The notes below the pieces were generated by a model. It saw only the letters and a program-made list of their open reading frames with translations, searched no databases and was not told where the DNA came from. A stretch of 64,000 nucleotides of DNA from Megaleporinus macrocephalus. Its lineage: Eukaryota; Chordata; Actinopteri; Characiformes; Anostomidae. Within the stretch, counting starts at the first letter, position 1, and each line of letters begins with the position of its first letter. Positions 1 to 11,545 of this stretch are shown piece after piece. The stretch is taken from the NCBI GenBank assembly GCA_021613375.1, contig CM038726.1, positions 7,979,349-8,043,348 of the forward strand. Reading direction: 5' to 3'. The translations under genes and the position numbers were made by a program.

Positions 1-134
1 TGGAATGGTGTGCAGCGCTGCTGTGATCACTCCACCAGACAAAGCAAGAGAGAGACGACTTCACCAGTTGGAGTGTGTGTGTGTGAACAAACGCTTAAGT
101 AAACAAGTTAAAGTAGCAAAAGAAACTATTCTTA

Positions 135-440
135 GAACTTCCAGCTTCCACACTCTTAAACCAAAAGGTTCTTCAAGGGTTCCTTAGTAAAGATATGGGT
201 TCTATATAGAGCCTAGAACACTCAAAGATCCCACTGCATGCTTAAATGGTTCTTCAGGTTGATGTGTTCTATATGGTTCTACAGAGCACCATGGAAGGTT
301 CTCCTAAATTTACAAGGTTATATATAGATCACATTCTCCATCAATCTGAAGAACCATTCCAACATGCTGAGAACCATTACAGCGTAAGTGTTTATGGTTC
401 TATATGGAACCCTTGCCTTCACTAAGGAACCCCTGAGGAA
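135..440. mobile_element. AAGAACC-rich foldback MITE-like repeat, copy 1
   Basis: Short blocks of GGTTCT and AGAACC alternate on both strands (for example GGTTCTTCAAGGGTTCC near 168 and GAAGAACCATTCC near 349), so the segment can fold back on itself as a non-autonomous DNA element would. The block CCATCAATCTGAAGAAC recurs in a second copy at 42005-42330, and related pieces recur at 44910-45020. It lies in the first intron of ltbp3. No coding capacity is seen. Element boundaries and target-site duplications could not be fixed by eye. Confidence 0.45.
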
Positions 441-551
441 CCGTTTGGATCCCTATGGTATAAATGAAAGTGTTTAAGCTCAGAAGAGAGAAATGCCCGG
501 ATGGTGACCCCCCCAAAATAGACCTGGTCCAACAGCAGAGGCTCCACTCAC

Positions 552-804
552 CGACTCTGAAGCCGTGTCCGGTGAGCGTGTCCGCCGACTGTCCGTTCTC
601 CCCGATCAGGGTCGTGTTGTTGCCCTGCTCGCAGGTGTCCCGGCACTGGCCGTTGAGGCACGTGCGCTTGCAGATGAGCGGCGCGATCACCACCTTGAAG
701 CGCTCGCGCGCGGACGAAGCGCGCTGCGTCTCCGCTCCCGCGCCGCCGAACCTCTGGAGCGCGAGCCAGGCGAGCAACAGGCGCGGCGCGAGGAGAAGGA
801 CCAT
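552..804 (-). CDS. ltbp3: ltbp3 first coding exon (latent TGF-beta binding protein 3, N-terminus)
   Basis: The exon encodes 84 residues from ATG 804-802. It opens with a hydrophobic signal peptide (about residues 1-24, MVLLLAPRLLLAWLALQRF then GGAGA). The extracellular N-terminal segment follows, with RERFKVV, ICKRTCLNGQCRDTC, the NNTT glycosylation site, LIGENGQ and DTLTGHGFRV. This matches the N-terminus of vertebrate LTBP3 as I know it, better than LTBP1, LTBP2 or LTBP4. LTBP3 is a secreted matrix protein that binds latent TGF-beta. The exon ends in phase 1 at 552 with a GTGAGT donor at 551-546, as expected before the first EGF-like exon. Translation past the donor loses all family similarity. 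The remaining exons lie beyond the left edge. Confidence 0.87.
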
Positions 805-1560
805 GACTGCGTGGGTGGACAGACGGAGGGAGGGAGGGACGGACGGACGGACGGACGGAGAGAACGGACGACCGGCTGGCGTCCCCTCCGGTCACGGGCG
901 ACGCGCGAGCACACGCGCGCGAGTCATGCGCGAGTCTGAACGGACGGCGGAGAAGGGGGTCTCGTGCTGGAGCGAGGCGGTGGGTGGTCCGGGGGGGTGG
1001 GGGGAAAGAGTTTCTGAAGTAGAAGTAAAAATAAGAACGTCAGAGCTTCACGTGCCAGGTAGGCCAGAAAACGACCGCTCTCGCGCCGATTTCCTTCCCT
1101 CCGTCATATGCCAATCAAAACGAGTGCAAATGAAAACAACATCCTACAGCTGGCCGAAGAGGAGCGCGCGGGAGACCCCCAACCTCACTTCTCTGCACTT
1201 TTCCTGCAGCACTTTGTTCTCGCTCTCCTCCTTTTCCTCCCTCCTTCTTCTCCTCCTTCCTCTTCTTCTTCTTCTTCTTCTTCTGCTTCTGCTGCTTTTC
1301 CTCCAGCCGTTGCGCGAAACTGAGATCTGGAGGAGGACAGCTAGGGCGGAGGGGCCAAAGTGCTGCAGCCAATCAGCTGCGAGTTCGGCCCAGGCCACGC
1401 CCAGAGCAAAGAGAGAGAAAACTTTCTCCAGTTCAGCTGAGCGCGGTGGGCGGGGCTTGTCGGAAAACGGGCGGGATGAAAAATCACACCTAAGCGAAAA
1501 GAGTGCGGTTATTGTGGGACAGACGGGCACGTGCACAGCTAACCGGGTTTTTAGCATTAA
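805..1560 (-). promoter_or_regulatory. ltbp3: CpG-rich promoter and 5' UTR region of ltbp3
   Basis: The DNA just upstream of the ltbp3 ATG is GC- and CpG-rich, as is the exon, unlike the AT-rich flanks. Visible elements include a run of GGAC tetramers near 838-862, alternating CG/CA purine-pyrimidine sequence near 900-925, a CCAAT box at 1369-1373, a GGGCGGGG Sp1-type box at 1448-1455 and a long pyrimidine tract at 1208-1315. No TATA box at a credible distance was seen, fitting a CpG-island promoter. The transcription start cannot be placed from sequence alone. Confidence 0.5.
1208..1315 (+). repeat. Polypyrimidine (TCC/TTC)n tract
   Basis: The stretch is almost pure C/T on the plus strand, grading from CTCC and TCCTCC to (TTC)n. 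It is therefore homopurine on the strand carrying ltbp3. Open frames through it (poly-Leu, poly-Ser or poly-Lys/Arg) are compositional artefacts. Its place in the ltbp3 promoter is the only reason for interest. Confidence 0.8.
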
Positions 1561-1580
1561 TTACACTTTTAATAAAAATA

Positions 1581-3310
1581 TGATTGAATAGTGTTACTGC
1601 TACTGAGTGCTGATTGAATAGTGTTACTGCTACTGAGTGCTGATTGAATAGTGTTACTGCTACTGAGTGCTGATTGAATAGTGTTACTGCTACTGAGTGC
1701 TGATTGAATAGTGTTACTGCTACTGAGTGATGATTGAATAGTGTTACTGCTACTGAGTGCTGATTGAATAGTGTTACTGCTACTGAGTGCTGATTGAATA
1801 GTGTTACTGCTACTGAGTGATGATTGAATAGTGTTACTGCTACTGAGCGCTGATTGAATAGTGTTACTGCTACTGAGTGCTGATTGAATAGTGTTACTGC
1901 TACTGAGTGCTGATTGAATAGTGTTACTGCTACTGAGTGATGATTGAATAGTGTTACTGCTACTGAGTGATGATTGAATAGTGTTACTGCTACTGAGCGC
2001 TGATTGAATAGTGTTACTGCTACTGAGTGCTGATTGAATAGTGTTACTGCTACTGAGCGCTGATTGAATAGTGTTACTGCTACTGACTGCTAATTGAATA
2101 GTGTTACTGCTACTGAGCGCTGATTGAATAGTGTTACTGCTACTGAGTGCTGATTGAATAGTGTTACTGTTACTGAGTTTTAATTGAATAGTGTTACTGC
2201 TACTGAGCGCTGATTGAATAGTGTTACTGCTACTGAGTTCTGATTGAATAGAGTTACTGCTACTGAGCGCTGATTGAATAGTGTTACTGCTACTGAGTGC
2301 TGATTGAATAGTGTTACTGCTACTAAGTGCTGATTGAATAGTGTTACTGCTACTGACTGCTAATTGAATAGTGTTACTGCTACTGAGTTCTGATTGAATA
2401 GTGTTACTGCTACTGAGTGCTGATTGAATAGTGTTACTGCTACTGACTGCTAATTGAATAGTGTTACTGCTACTGAGTGCTGATTGAATAGTGTTACTGC
2501 TACTGAGTTCTGATTGAATAGAGTTACTGCTACTGAGTGCTGATTGAATAGTGTTACTGCTACTAAGTGCTGATTGAATAGTGTTACTGCTACTGAGTTC
2601 TGATTGAATAGAGTTACTGCTACTGAGCGCTGATTGAATAGTGTTACTGCTACTGAGTGCTGATTGAATAGTGTTACTGCTACTAAGTGCTGATTGAATA
2701 GTGTTACTGCTACTGACTGCTAATTGAATAGTGTTACTGCTACTGAGTGCTGATTGAATAGTGTTACTGCTACTGAGTGCTGATTGAATAGTGTTACTGC
2801 TACTGACTGCTAATTGAATAGTGTTACTGCTACTGAGTGCTGATTGAATAGTATTACTGCTACTGAGTTCTGATTGAATAGAGTTACTGCTACTGAGTGC
2901 TGATTGAATAGTGTTACTGCTACTGAGTGCTGATTGAATAGTGTTATTGCTACTGAGTGCTGATTGAATAGTGTTACTGCTACTGAGCGCTGATTGAATA
3001 GTGTTACTGCTACTGAGTGCTGATTGAATAGTGTTACTGCTACTGAGTGCTGATTGAATAGTGTTACTGCTACTGAGTGCTGATTGATTAGTATTTCTAT
3101 TACACGGTGCTGATTTGTAGGTATTACTGCCACTAAGTGCTGAATGGATAGTGTTACTGTTACTGGGGCCTGATTGGTTGTCTTTACAGCTAATGAGTGA
3201 TGATAGGTTGGTATTACTGCTACTGAGTGCTGATTGGTTAACCTGACTGATATTGTTGATTGAATGTTGATTAGTTGGCATTACTGCTACTGATTGCTGA
3301 TTGGTTGGCA
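1581..3310. repeat. 30-bp minisatellite, about 57 units
   Basis: The unit starts GTGTTACTGCTACTGAGTGC and continues TGATTGAATA. It repeats with exact 30-bp spacing from 1581 to about 3090. The last seven or so units to 3310 diverge progressively, while the left edge is sharp. Recurrent variants (GAGCGC, GACTGCTAA, GAGTTC with GAGTTACTG) reappear in blocks, implying amplification of multi-unit segments. Because 30 is divisible by 3 and the unit has no stop in one minus frame, a 580-codon open frame of a Ser/Asn/Gln-rich decapeptide results. It is not considered a gene. The array begins about 780 bp upstream of the ltbp3 start codon. Confidence 0.97.
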
Positions 3311-3324
3311 AGCTGATAAGCTCA

Positions 3325-4595
3325 CTGGTTGATTATTGAAGAATATTTAACACACATTAAATATTATAACTCATGATTAAAGAATATTTAACACACATTA
3401 AATATTATAACTCATTAAAGAAAATTTAACACACATTAAATATTAGAATTCATTATTAAAGAATATTTAACACATTAAATATTAGAACTCATTATTAAAG
3501 AATATTTAACACACATTAAATATTAGAATTCATTATTAAAGAATATTTAACACATTAAATATTAGAACTCATTATTAAAGAATATTTAACACACATTAAA
3601 TATTAGAACTCATTATTAAAGAATATTTAACACACATTAAATATTAGAACTCATTATTAAAGAATATTAAACACACATTAAATATTAGAACTCATTATTA
3701 AAGAATATTTAACACACATTAAATATTAGAACTCATTAAAGAATATTTAACACACATTAAATATTAGGACTCATTATTAAAGAATATTTAACACACATTA
3801 AATATTAGAACTCATTATTAAAGAATATTTAACACACATTAAATATAAAGACTCATTATTAAAGAATATTTAACACACATTAAATATTAGGACTCATTAT
3901 TAAAGAATATTTAACACACATTAAATATTAGAACTCATTATTAAAGAATATTTAACACACATTAAATATTAGGACTCATTATTTAAGAATATTTAACACA
4001 CATTAAATATTAGGACTCATTAAAGAATATTTAACACACATTAAATATTAGGACTCATTATTAAAGAATATTTAACACACATTAAATATAAAGACTCATT
4101 ATTAAAGAATATTTAACACACATTAAATATTAGGACTCATTATTAAAGAATATTTAACACACATTAAATATAAAGACTCATTATTAAAGAATATTTAACA
4201 CACATTAAATATTAGGACTCATTATTAAAGAATATTTAACACACATTAAATATTAGAACTCATTATTAAAGAATATTTAACACACATTAAATATTAGGAC
4301 TCATTATTAAAGAATATTTAACACACATTAAATATTAGGACTCATTATTAAAGAATATTTAACACATTAAATATTAGAACTCATTATTAAAGAATATTTA
4401 ACACACATTAAATATTAGAACTCATTATTAAAGAATATTTAACAAACATTAAATATTAGAACTCATTATTAAAGAATATTTAACACACATTAAATATTAG
4501 GACTCATTATTAAAGAATATTTAACACACATTAAATATTAGGACTCATTATTAAAGAATATTTAACAAACATTAAATATTAGGACTAATTATTGA
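3325..4595. repeat. 41-bp AT-rich minisatellite, about 31 units
   Basis: The unit contains GAATATTTAACACACATTAA followed by ATATTAGAACTCATTATTAAA. Unit types differ at TTAGAACTC, TTAGGACTC and ATAAAGACTC. A few units lack one CA or the TATT, giving lengths of about 37-39 bp. It abuts the 30-bp array with no unique sequence between beyond about 20 bp. Stop codons occur in all frames. Confidence 0.95.
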
Positions 4596-4864
4596 AGAGG
4601 GGCTCAGAGCTCAACACTCCCTCCACTGCTAAATATACAACAGCATCTCACCACCTGAGAGACAGAGGGTAACACTGCCCCCACCCTTCTGACCCCCAAC
4701 ACTACACACTGTATGTATGTGTATGTACAAAACGACAAATAATCATTAATTTATGAAAACTATAACTATATTTAAAATATTAACATGATTATAATAGTTA
4801 CAGGTATTAATATTGTTATTATTATTATTATTTTCAGTGCTGTGAGAAACACACAGAGCATCAG
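4596..4864. other. Noncoding single-copy stretch
   Basis: I see no gene, RNA or transposon signature here. A short (ATT)n run lies near 4815-4832. Confidence 0.5.
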
Positions 4865-5623
4865 AGGAATAAAGGAGGGAGAAAGAGATTAGATTAGAGA
4901 GATGCAGAGTTAAAAAGATAAAAGGAAACAGACAGAGAGAGAGATAAAAAAGTAAAAGCGAGAGACAGAGAGAGAAACAAAGAGGGACAGACAAAGAGAC
5001 AGATAGATAGAGAGACCAATACATAGAAAGAGAAGTAGAAAGAGAAAATAATAGAGAGACAGAAACAAATAAAGAGTGAGAGGCAGGGAGTGAGGCAGAC
5101 ATAGATACAGAAATAGAGAGAAAGAGAAAAAGAGAGACAGAAAAGAGAGAGAGAGGCTAAGATAAAGAGACATTGAGAGTTACAGACAGACAGGCAGATA
5201 GAGAGAGAGAGAGAAAGACAAATAGACAGAGATGTTTAGAGATGGAGACAGACGGAGACAGAAAGAAACAAATAGAGAGGGCAGATAGATAGAGAGACAA
5301 TGAAAGACAGAGAGATGAACAAAAACAGACAGAGGAATGATAGAGAGAGAGAGAAGGGGAGAGAGAGGGGAGAGATAGAAAGAGAGAAAGATGGACAGGG
5401 AGAGAGAGAAAGAAAGAGAAAGTGAGGGACGGATAGAGAGAAAGAGGGAGAGAGGCAGATAGAGAGGGAAAAAGAGAGAGAGAGAAAGAGAAAGTGAGAG
5501 ACAGATAGAGAGAACGAGAGAGAGAAAGATAGAGAGAAAGAGGGAGAGAGAGAGAGGAAGATAGAGAGAAAGAGAAAGTGAGGGACAGATAGAGAGAAAG
5601 AGGGAGAGAGGCAGATAGAGAGG

Positions 5624-5668
<45 letters not shown>

Positions 5669-6024
5669 TGAAGGACAGATAGAGAGAAAGAGAGAGAGAA
5701 AGATAGAGAAAAAGAGGGAGAGAGACGGATAGAGAGAGAGAAAGATAGAGAAAAAGAGGGAGAGAGACGGATAGAGAGAGAGAGAAAGCTAGAGAGAAAG
5801 AGGGAGAGAGAGAGAAAGATAGAGAGAAAAAGGGAGAGAGACGGATAGAGAGAGAGAGATAGATAGAGAGAAAGAGGGAGAGAGAGAGAGAAAGATAGAG
5901 AAAAAGAGGGAGAGAGACGGATAGAGAGAGAGAGAAAGATAGAGAGAAAGAGGGAGAGAGACGGATAGAGAGAGAGAGAGAGAGAGGGAGAGAAAGATAG
6001 AGAGAAAGAGGGAGAGAGACGGAT

Positions 6025-6057
<33 letters not shown>

Positions 6058-6144
6058 AAGATAGAGAGAAAGAGGGAGAGAGACGGATAGAGAGAGAGAG
6101 AGAGAGAGAGGGAGAGAAAGATAGAGAGAAAGAGGGAGAGAGAC

Positions 6145-6185
<41 letters not shown>

Positions 6186-6216
6186 AAGATAGAGAGAAAG
6201 AGGGAGAGAGACGGAT

Positions 6217-6249
<33 letters not shown>

Positions 6250-6297
6250 AAGATAGAGAGAAAGAGGGAGGGAGACGGATAGAGAGGGAGAGAGAAT
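4865..6297. repeat. GA-rich low-complexity array
   Basis: Nearly pure A/G on the plus strand. From about 5400 it has a loose higher-order unit in which GACGGATAGAGAG alternates with AAGATAGAGAGAAAGAGGG; the GACGGATAG marker recurs about ten times between 5720 and 6280 at 40-80 bp intervals. Long minus-strand frames of Ser/Leu/Pro dipeptides (about 380 codons) are compositional artefacts of GA repeats. Confidence 0.95.
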
Positions 6298-6372
6298 TGA
6301 GTCACTTCCTTTCAGAAAAGTGAGAATGTTTGCATTGAGTCTCTGAGGAAATGACTGCATGGATCCTGTGAT

Positions 6373-6373
<1 letters not shown>

Positions 6374-6403
<30 letters not shown>
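6374..6403. repeat. (CA)n microsatellite
   Basis: About 15 uninterrupted CA dinucleotides. Confidence 0.95.
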
Positions 6404-6406
<3 letters not shown>

Positions 6407-6844
6407 CGCAGGCAAATCTCACATTTTTTGGCTGAAGAGTCATGAAGCTCCTGGAATAATTAAACCACTTACTGAGCAGACAAAACACTGGAGACTGCAG
6501 ACAGTACAACCTGATCAATACACACCAGCCTCACAGTTATAAATACACACAGCTCACCGCTTATAACAGTGTTATTACTGTTACTATTACTATTACTGCC
6601 TCGCTCTGCTATGTAAATGTAATTACTAGAACAGTAAAGATTTCAACCTGTATTCAAAACAGGGATTTGGACCTGCCACCAGTTTTCCTGTCCTGTACAT
6701 GCAATAATACATACAGAGTATCTGATTCCCTTTTATATAAATGGATATATAAATAAACCTTGACTTGACTTATATAAATGAGATTTCTCAGTAAACCATC
6801 CATTTAAATTATTATCACCTTTTTAAAAGCTAACTTAAGGGCCT
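6404..6844. other. Noncoding stretch
   Basis: AT-rich sequence with small (TTACTA)n runs near 6570-6595. No gene or transposon signature is seen. Confidence 0.5.
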
Positions 6845-8406
6845 AATAAACATCCATATACATATCTGCACATCTATATACATGCCTACACATATACTTA
6901 CATAACTACACATCCATATACATAATTACTCATCTGTATACATGACTACACATCTATATATATAACTACACATCCATATACATAATTACTCATCTGTATA
7001 CATGACTACACATCTATATATATATAACTACACATCTATATATATATAACTACACATCTATATACATGACTACACATCCATATACATAATTACTCATCTG
7101 TATACATGACTACACATCTATATATATAACTACACATCCATATACATAATTACTCATCTGTATACATGACTACACATCTATATACATAACTGCTCATCTA
7201 TATACATGACTACACATATATTTACATAACTACACATCTATATACATGTCTACATATCCATATATATGACTACACATCTATATATATAACTACACATCTG
7301 TATACATGACTACACATCTATATACATGACTACTCATCTATATACATGACTACACATCTATATACATGACTACACATCTATATACATGACTACACATCTA
7401 TATATACATGACTACACATGTATATATATGACTACACATCTATATACATGACTACACATCTATATACATGACTACACATCTATATATACATGACTACACA
7501 TCTATATATACATGACTACACATGTATATATATGACTACACATCTATATACATGACTACACATCTATATATACATGACTACACATCTATATACATGACTA
7601 CACATCTATATATATGACTACACATCTATATACATGACTACACATCTATATACATAACTACACATCTATATGTACATGACCACCCATCTATATACATAAC
7701 TACACATCTATATATACATGACTACACATCTATATATACACATGACCACCCATCTATATACATAACTACACATCTATATATACATGACTACACATCTATA
7801 TATACACATGACCACCCATCTATATACATGACTACACATCTATATACATAACTACACATCTATATATACACGACTACACATCTATATACATAACTACACA
7901 TCTATATATACACGACTACACATCTATATACATAACTACACATCTATATACATAACTACACATCTATATATACATACCTACACATCTATATATACATGAC
8001 TACACATCTATATACATGACTACACATCTATATACGTGACTACACATATATATACATGACTACACATCTATATACATAACTACACATCTATATATACATG
8101 ACTACACATCTATATACATGACTACACATCTATATATACATGACTACACATCTATATACGTGACTACACATATATATACGTGACTACACATCTATATACA
8201 TGACTGCACATCTATATACATAACTACACATCTATATATACATGACTACACATCTATATACGTGACTACACATATATATACATAACTACACATCTATATA
8301 CATGACTGCACATCTATATACATAACTACACATCTATATATACATGACTACACATCTATATACGTGACTACACATATATATACATAACTACACATCTATA
8401 TACATA
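6845..8406. repeat. 20-bp AT-rich minisatellite (ACTACACATCTATATACATG)
   Basis: About 75 units of ACTACACATCTATATACATG and variants (CATAACT, CATGACT, CGTGACT). Extra TA dinucleotides lengthen some units to 22-24 bp. Blocks of several units recur, such as the CGTGACTACACATATATATAC group near 8035, 8160 and 8260. Noncoding. Confidence 0.95.
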
Positions 8407-8840
8407 ATTGGGCTTCACTTTGCTAGAGAGCATAAAGACTGGACTGTGGTCTGCAGAGTCCAGACTGATCCTATTCCAGGGCTATGGGAGCACCAGGGTA
8501 AGAAGGGAAGCTCACTGTATGAGCCTCTGGAGGCAGTGTTATGATCTCGGGTAGCTTCAGTTGAGAAGGTTGAGGCTCAGCAACATTATATGCAATTAAA
8601 AAGTCAGCTGACCACTTGACCATACTAAATGACCAGGTCATCCCATTGATGGATATTCCAGGCTGAGATTCCAGGCTCTAGTTGTGCAAGAGTGGTTCAG
8701 GGAGCACATGAGGAATCATCTTTAGTCCAGACCAATAAACCCCACTGAAAGCCTTTGGCATATAAGATCTGGGCCAAAAAGTGATGCAGCTCTGGGTGGA
8801 AATGGATGTTGTGTCACCAAGTGTACAGTAAATAAGTGTG
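8407..8840 (+). pseudogene. Decayed Tc1/mariner-type transposase fragment
   Basis: Frame-by-frame reading gives pieces recognisable from fish Tc1-like transposases in the right order: FAREHKDWTV near 8416, GGSVMISGSFS near 8532, LNDQVIPLMD near 8627, WFREH near 8694 and NPTESLWH near 8738. Stops and frameshifts interrupt it, and parts of the catalytic region, including the SPDLNPIENLW-type segment, are degraded. The N-terminal DNA-binding part is absent because the fragment starts at the edge of the 20-bp minisatellite. It is an old inactive relic. Confidence 0.7.
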
Positions 8841-8958
8841 ATCAAATCATTCGCTCCAACATTTCAACTTTGGAGTGTGTGCGTTTTTAGTTGGTCGGGA
8901 TAAAAGACGTACACTGTCAGTCAAAAGTTTGGGTTTTCCAGGGTTATACGTCATATAA

Positions 8959-8959
<1 letters not shown>

Positions 8960-9026
<67 letters not shown>
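8960..9026. repeat. (AT)n microsatellite
   Basis: About 33 uninterrupted AT dinucleotides. Confidence 0.95.
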
Positions 9027-9029
<3 letters not shown>

Positions 9030-9385
9030 GATTGTTTAAATCTGATCATTAAGTGTATGTTCACCAGTAAGAACAGCAGATCTGATTAGAACAGATGTAA
9101 ATAATCATACATACAATACAAAATAACATGAATATCTTATTGTGAGAGAAGTAGATCATATCCTGAGCTCCAGTTTGAAGAACAAAGTTAGGTTCCAGAT
9201 TTCTCCTGGACGCCCCAGACATTGTAGGAATGTGTTCAGTTGCTTCAGCAGCAAATCTTGATTTATCTTAATGAAGTACTGAGCAGTCAAAGCAGGTATT
9301 AGATGAGAACTGTAAATAATACTGGGTTGTTTAGGAGAAGCTTCGAAAGGGTTAAATAAACACACTGACGTATGTAAAAGCTCTA
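9030..9385 (-). repeat. Interspersed repeat, inverted partner of 13805-14115
   Basis: Reverse-complementing this segment gives the sequence at 13805-14115 with scattered differences. Shared blocks include CTGGGTTGTTT, TACTGAGCAGTCAAAGCAGG, GAATGTGTTCAGTTGCTTC, GTTTGAAGAACAAAG and GAGAGAAGTAGATCA. Both end in a TGTTCACCAGTA-type block. An open frame of 69 codons inside it is not conserved in the second copy and is not called a gene. The family is not recognised; a transposon fragment is likely. Confidence 0.6.
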
Positions 9386-10385
9386 CTTACTCTATTAACA
9401 CTGTTTAATATTTAAATAATAGTGTTTTACTGAGTAAATAAAAAAAGTACCTAAAACTCCTGCACAGTACTGAATATCAATTATATCCATATATATATAT
9501 ATATTTATAGGCCAACCTCACGACTGGTAGCGTATTTGTGTACACCTTCAGGACCTGTGAAAGTGTTTTTCTATAATAATAATGATTACAGCTGCCGTTA
9601 ACATTGTGTGAAAATTTCAAGATGAATGGACCAATAGAAATGCTCCAAAATAGCTTGGGAAAATTCTGGTTCCATTAACTTACATTGAAAGTAAGGACAA
9701 TTTTTGGCCTTTCCTGTAAAGTTGCCATTTACAGTAGAAAGTTTACATTTAGAGCATACACATATACCTCCCCATCTTCATCACACGACAGCACAGCACT
9801 GCCGTCCAATCAACACAAACAGAATCCCACTGAAGCACCAAAACATATAGAACAAAGTCACAAATTTCACTGGTCGCGTCTGATTTCCTGTATTTATTAT
9901 ATTAAAATAATTTCTGATGTGAGTTTCGACCTCAATGCACTGTGTGAGTAACTCAGGCCTACATACTGCTGAGACGAACATTTCATAGTAGGCCTTCTTT
10001 ATAAATACTACCAGCGTCCCTATACATTTTAGGTTCCGTTTATTTTTTCTAGTCATAAACCCTCTGTTTATTTCTTGAGTTGAACTCAAGCGTTAACCTG
10101 GAATAAGTAAAGTGCAGTATGTGTCCGCCAACGCAGTGAACTGTTTAAACGTGGCGATGAAAGAAAAGCAAAATAAGCCACGATATGCTGTAATACCAGG
10201 CGGCTTGTCCAAAAACTCATACCACTCGTCCCAGAGGTACTGGATGGAGGTTCCTTATGCCCAAGAACGCAGTTCCACTGCTCCACGGCCCAAAGCTGGG
10301 GGGCTTCATATCGCTCTTGCAAAGAGATGTTTGAGATACAACTATTTCAGATTCAGCAATCCTGTTTAGCCTGTGCAGATGTTAT
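9386..10385. other. Noncoding stretch
   Basis: There is a short (AT)n run at about 9489-9505. Open frames of 60-100 codons overlap on both strands without recognisable motifs, signal peptides or splice structure. Nothing is supported as a gene. Confidence 0.4.
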
Positions 10386-10390
10386 TATAT

Positions 10391-11545
10391 ACACTACACT
10401 GCCAAAAGTATTCACTCCCCCATCCAAATCATTGAATTCAGGTGTTCCAAACACTTCTTTGGCCACGGGTGTATAAAACCAGCACCTAGTCATGCAGAGC
10501 TTCTACACACAGTAGTAAAGAGTGGGTCGCTCTCAGGAGCTCAGTGAACTCCAGCGTGGTACCGTGATAGGACGCCACCTGTACAACAAGTCCAGTGGTG
10601 AAGTTTCCTCACTACTAAATATTCCACAGTGGACTGTCAGTGGTGTTCTAACAAAGAGGAAGTGATTGGGAACGACAGCAGCTCAGACACCAAGTGGTAG
10701 AACACGTACAACGACAGAGCGGGTCAGCGGATGCTGAGGAGCATAGAGCACAGAGACCACCAACTTTCTACAGAGTCGATCACTACAGACCTCCAAACTT
10801 CATGTGGCCTTCAGATCAGCTCCAGAACAGAGCGTAGAAAGCTTCATGGAATGGCTGAGCAGCTGCATCTAAACCTCACATCACCAAGAACAATGCAGAG
10901 CGTCGGATGCAGTGGTGTAAAGCACGCCACCACTGGACTCTAGAGCAGTGAAGACGTGTTCTCTGTAGTGACCAATCATGCTTTTCTGTCTGGCGAGTCT
11001 GGGTTTGGTGGTTGCCAGGAGAACAGTACTTGTATAACTGCATTGTGCTGAGTGTAAAGTTTGGTTGAGGGGGGATTATGGTGTGGAGTTGTTTTTCAGG
11101 ATTTGGATTCGGACCCTTAGTTCCAGTGAAAGGAACTCTTAATGCTTCAGAAGAGATTCTGGACAATTTCATGCTCCCAACTTTGTGGGGACAGTTTGGG
11201 GGCGGCCCCTTCCTGTTCCAACATGACTGCCCACCAGTCCACAGAGCAGCTCCATAAAGGCATGGAGGAGCGAGTTTGGTGTGGAAGAACTTGACTGGCC
11301 TGCATAGAGTCCTGACCTCAACCTGATAGAACACCTTTGGGGTGAGAGTGGAGACTGTGAGCCAGACCTTCTCATCCAACATCAGTGTCTGACCTTACTA
11401 ATGTTCTTCTGGAAGAACGTTCAAACATTCCCATAAACACTTTCCTAAACCGTGTGGAGAGCCTTCCCAGAAGAGTTGAAGCTGTTATAGCTGCAAAGGG
11501 ACGTCATATTAAACCCTATGGATTAAGACCTGCTTGCATATGACT
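10391..11545 (+). mobile_element. Tc1-like DNA transposon, inactivated copy lacking its 3' end
   Basis: The left end starts TACACTACACTGCCAAAAGT, the terminal repeat of an abundant fish Tc1-like family. A transposase gene in the same orientation follows but is broken by frameshifts and stops, and its start codon region reads GTGGGTCGCTC. Recognisable pieces are RSQELSE, HHWTLEQ, VWVWWLPGE, GIMVWSCFSGFG, LVPVKGTLNAS, FLFQHDCPPVH and DLNLIEHLWG. The last covers the region where family members carry the third catalytic acidic residue of the DDE triad. The element ends near GTTATAGCTGCAAAGGG and CCTATGGATTAAGA without a matching right terminal repeat, so its 3' end has been deleted. Confidence 0.88.

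Noticed and set aside
400..551. Continuation of the ltbp3 frame past 552
   Set aside because: Family similarity stops at a GTGAGT donor, so this part is intron.
464..1591. 375-codon plus-strand ORF over the ltbp3 exon
   Set aside because: Antisense of the CpG-rich ltbp3 exon and promoter; its content is composition-driven and the minus strand holds the recognisable protein.
1569..3311. 580-codon minus-strand ORF
   Set aside because: Product of a 30-bp minisatellite whose period is a multiple of 3; only a decapeptide repeat, no domain or splice structure.
5157..6402. Minus-strand ORFs of about 380 codons rich in Ser and Leu
   Set aside because: Reading of a GA-rich low-complexity array in two frames at once.
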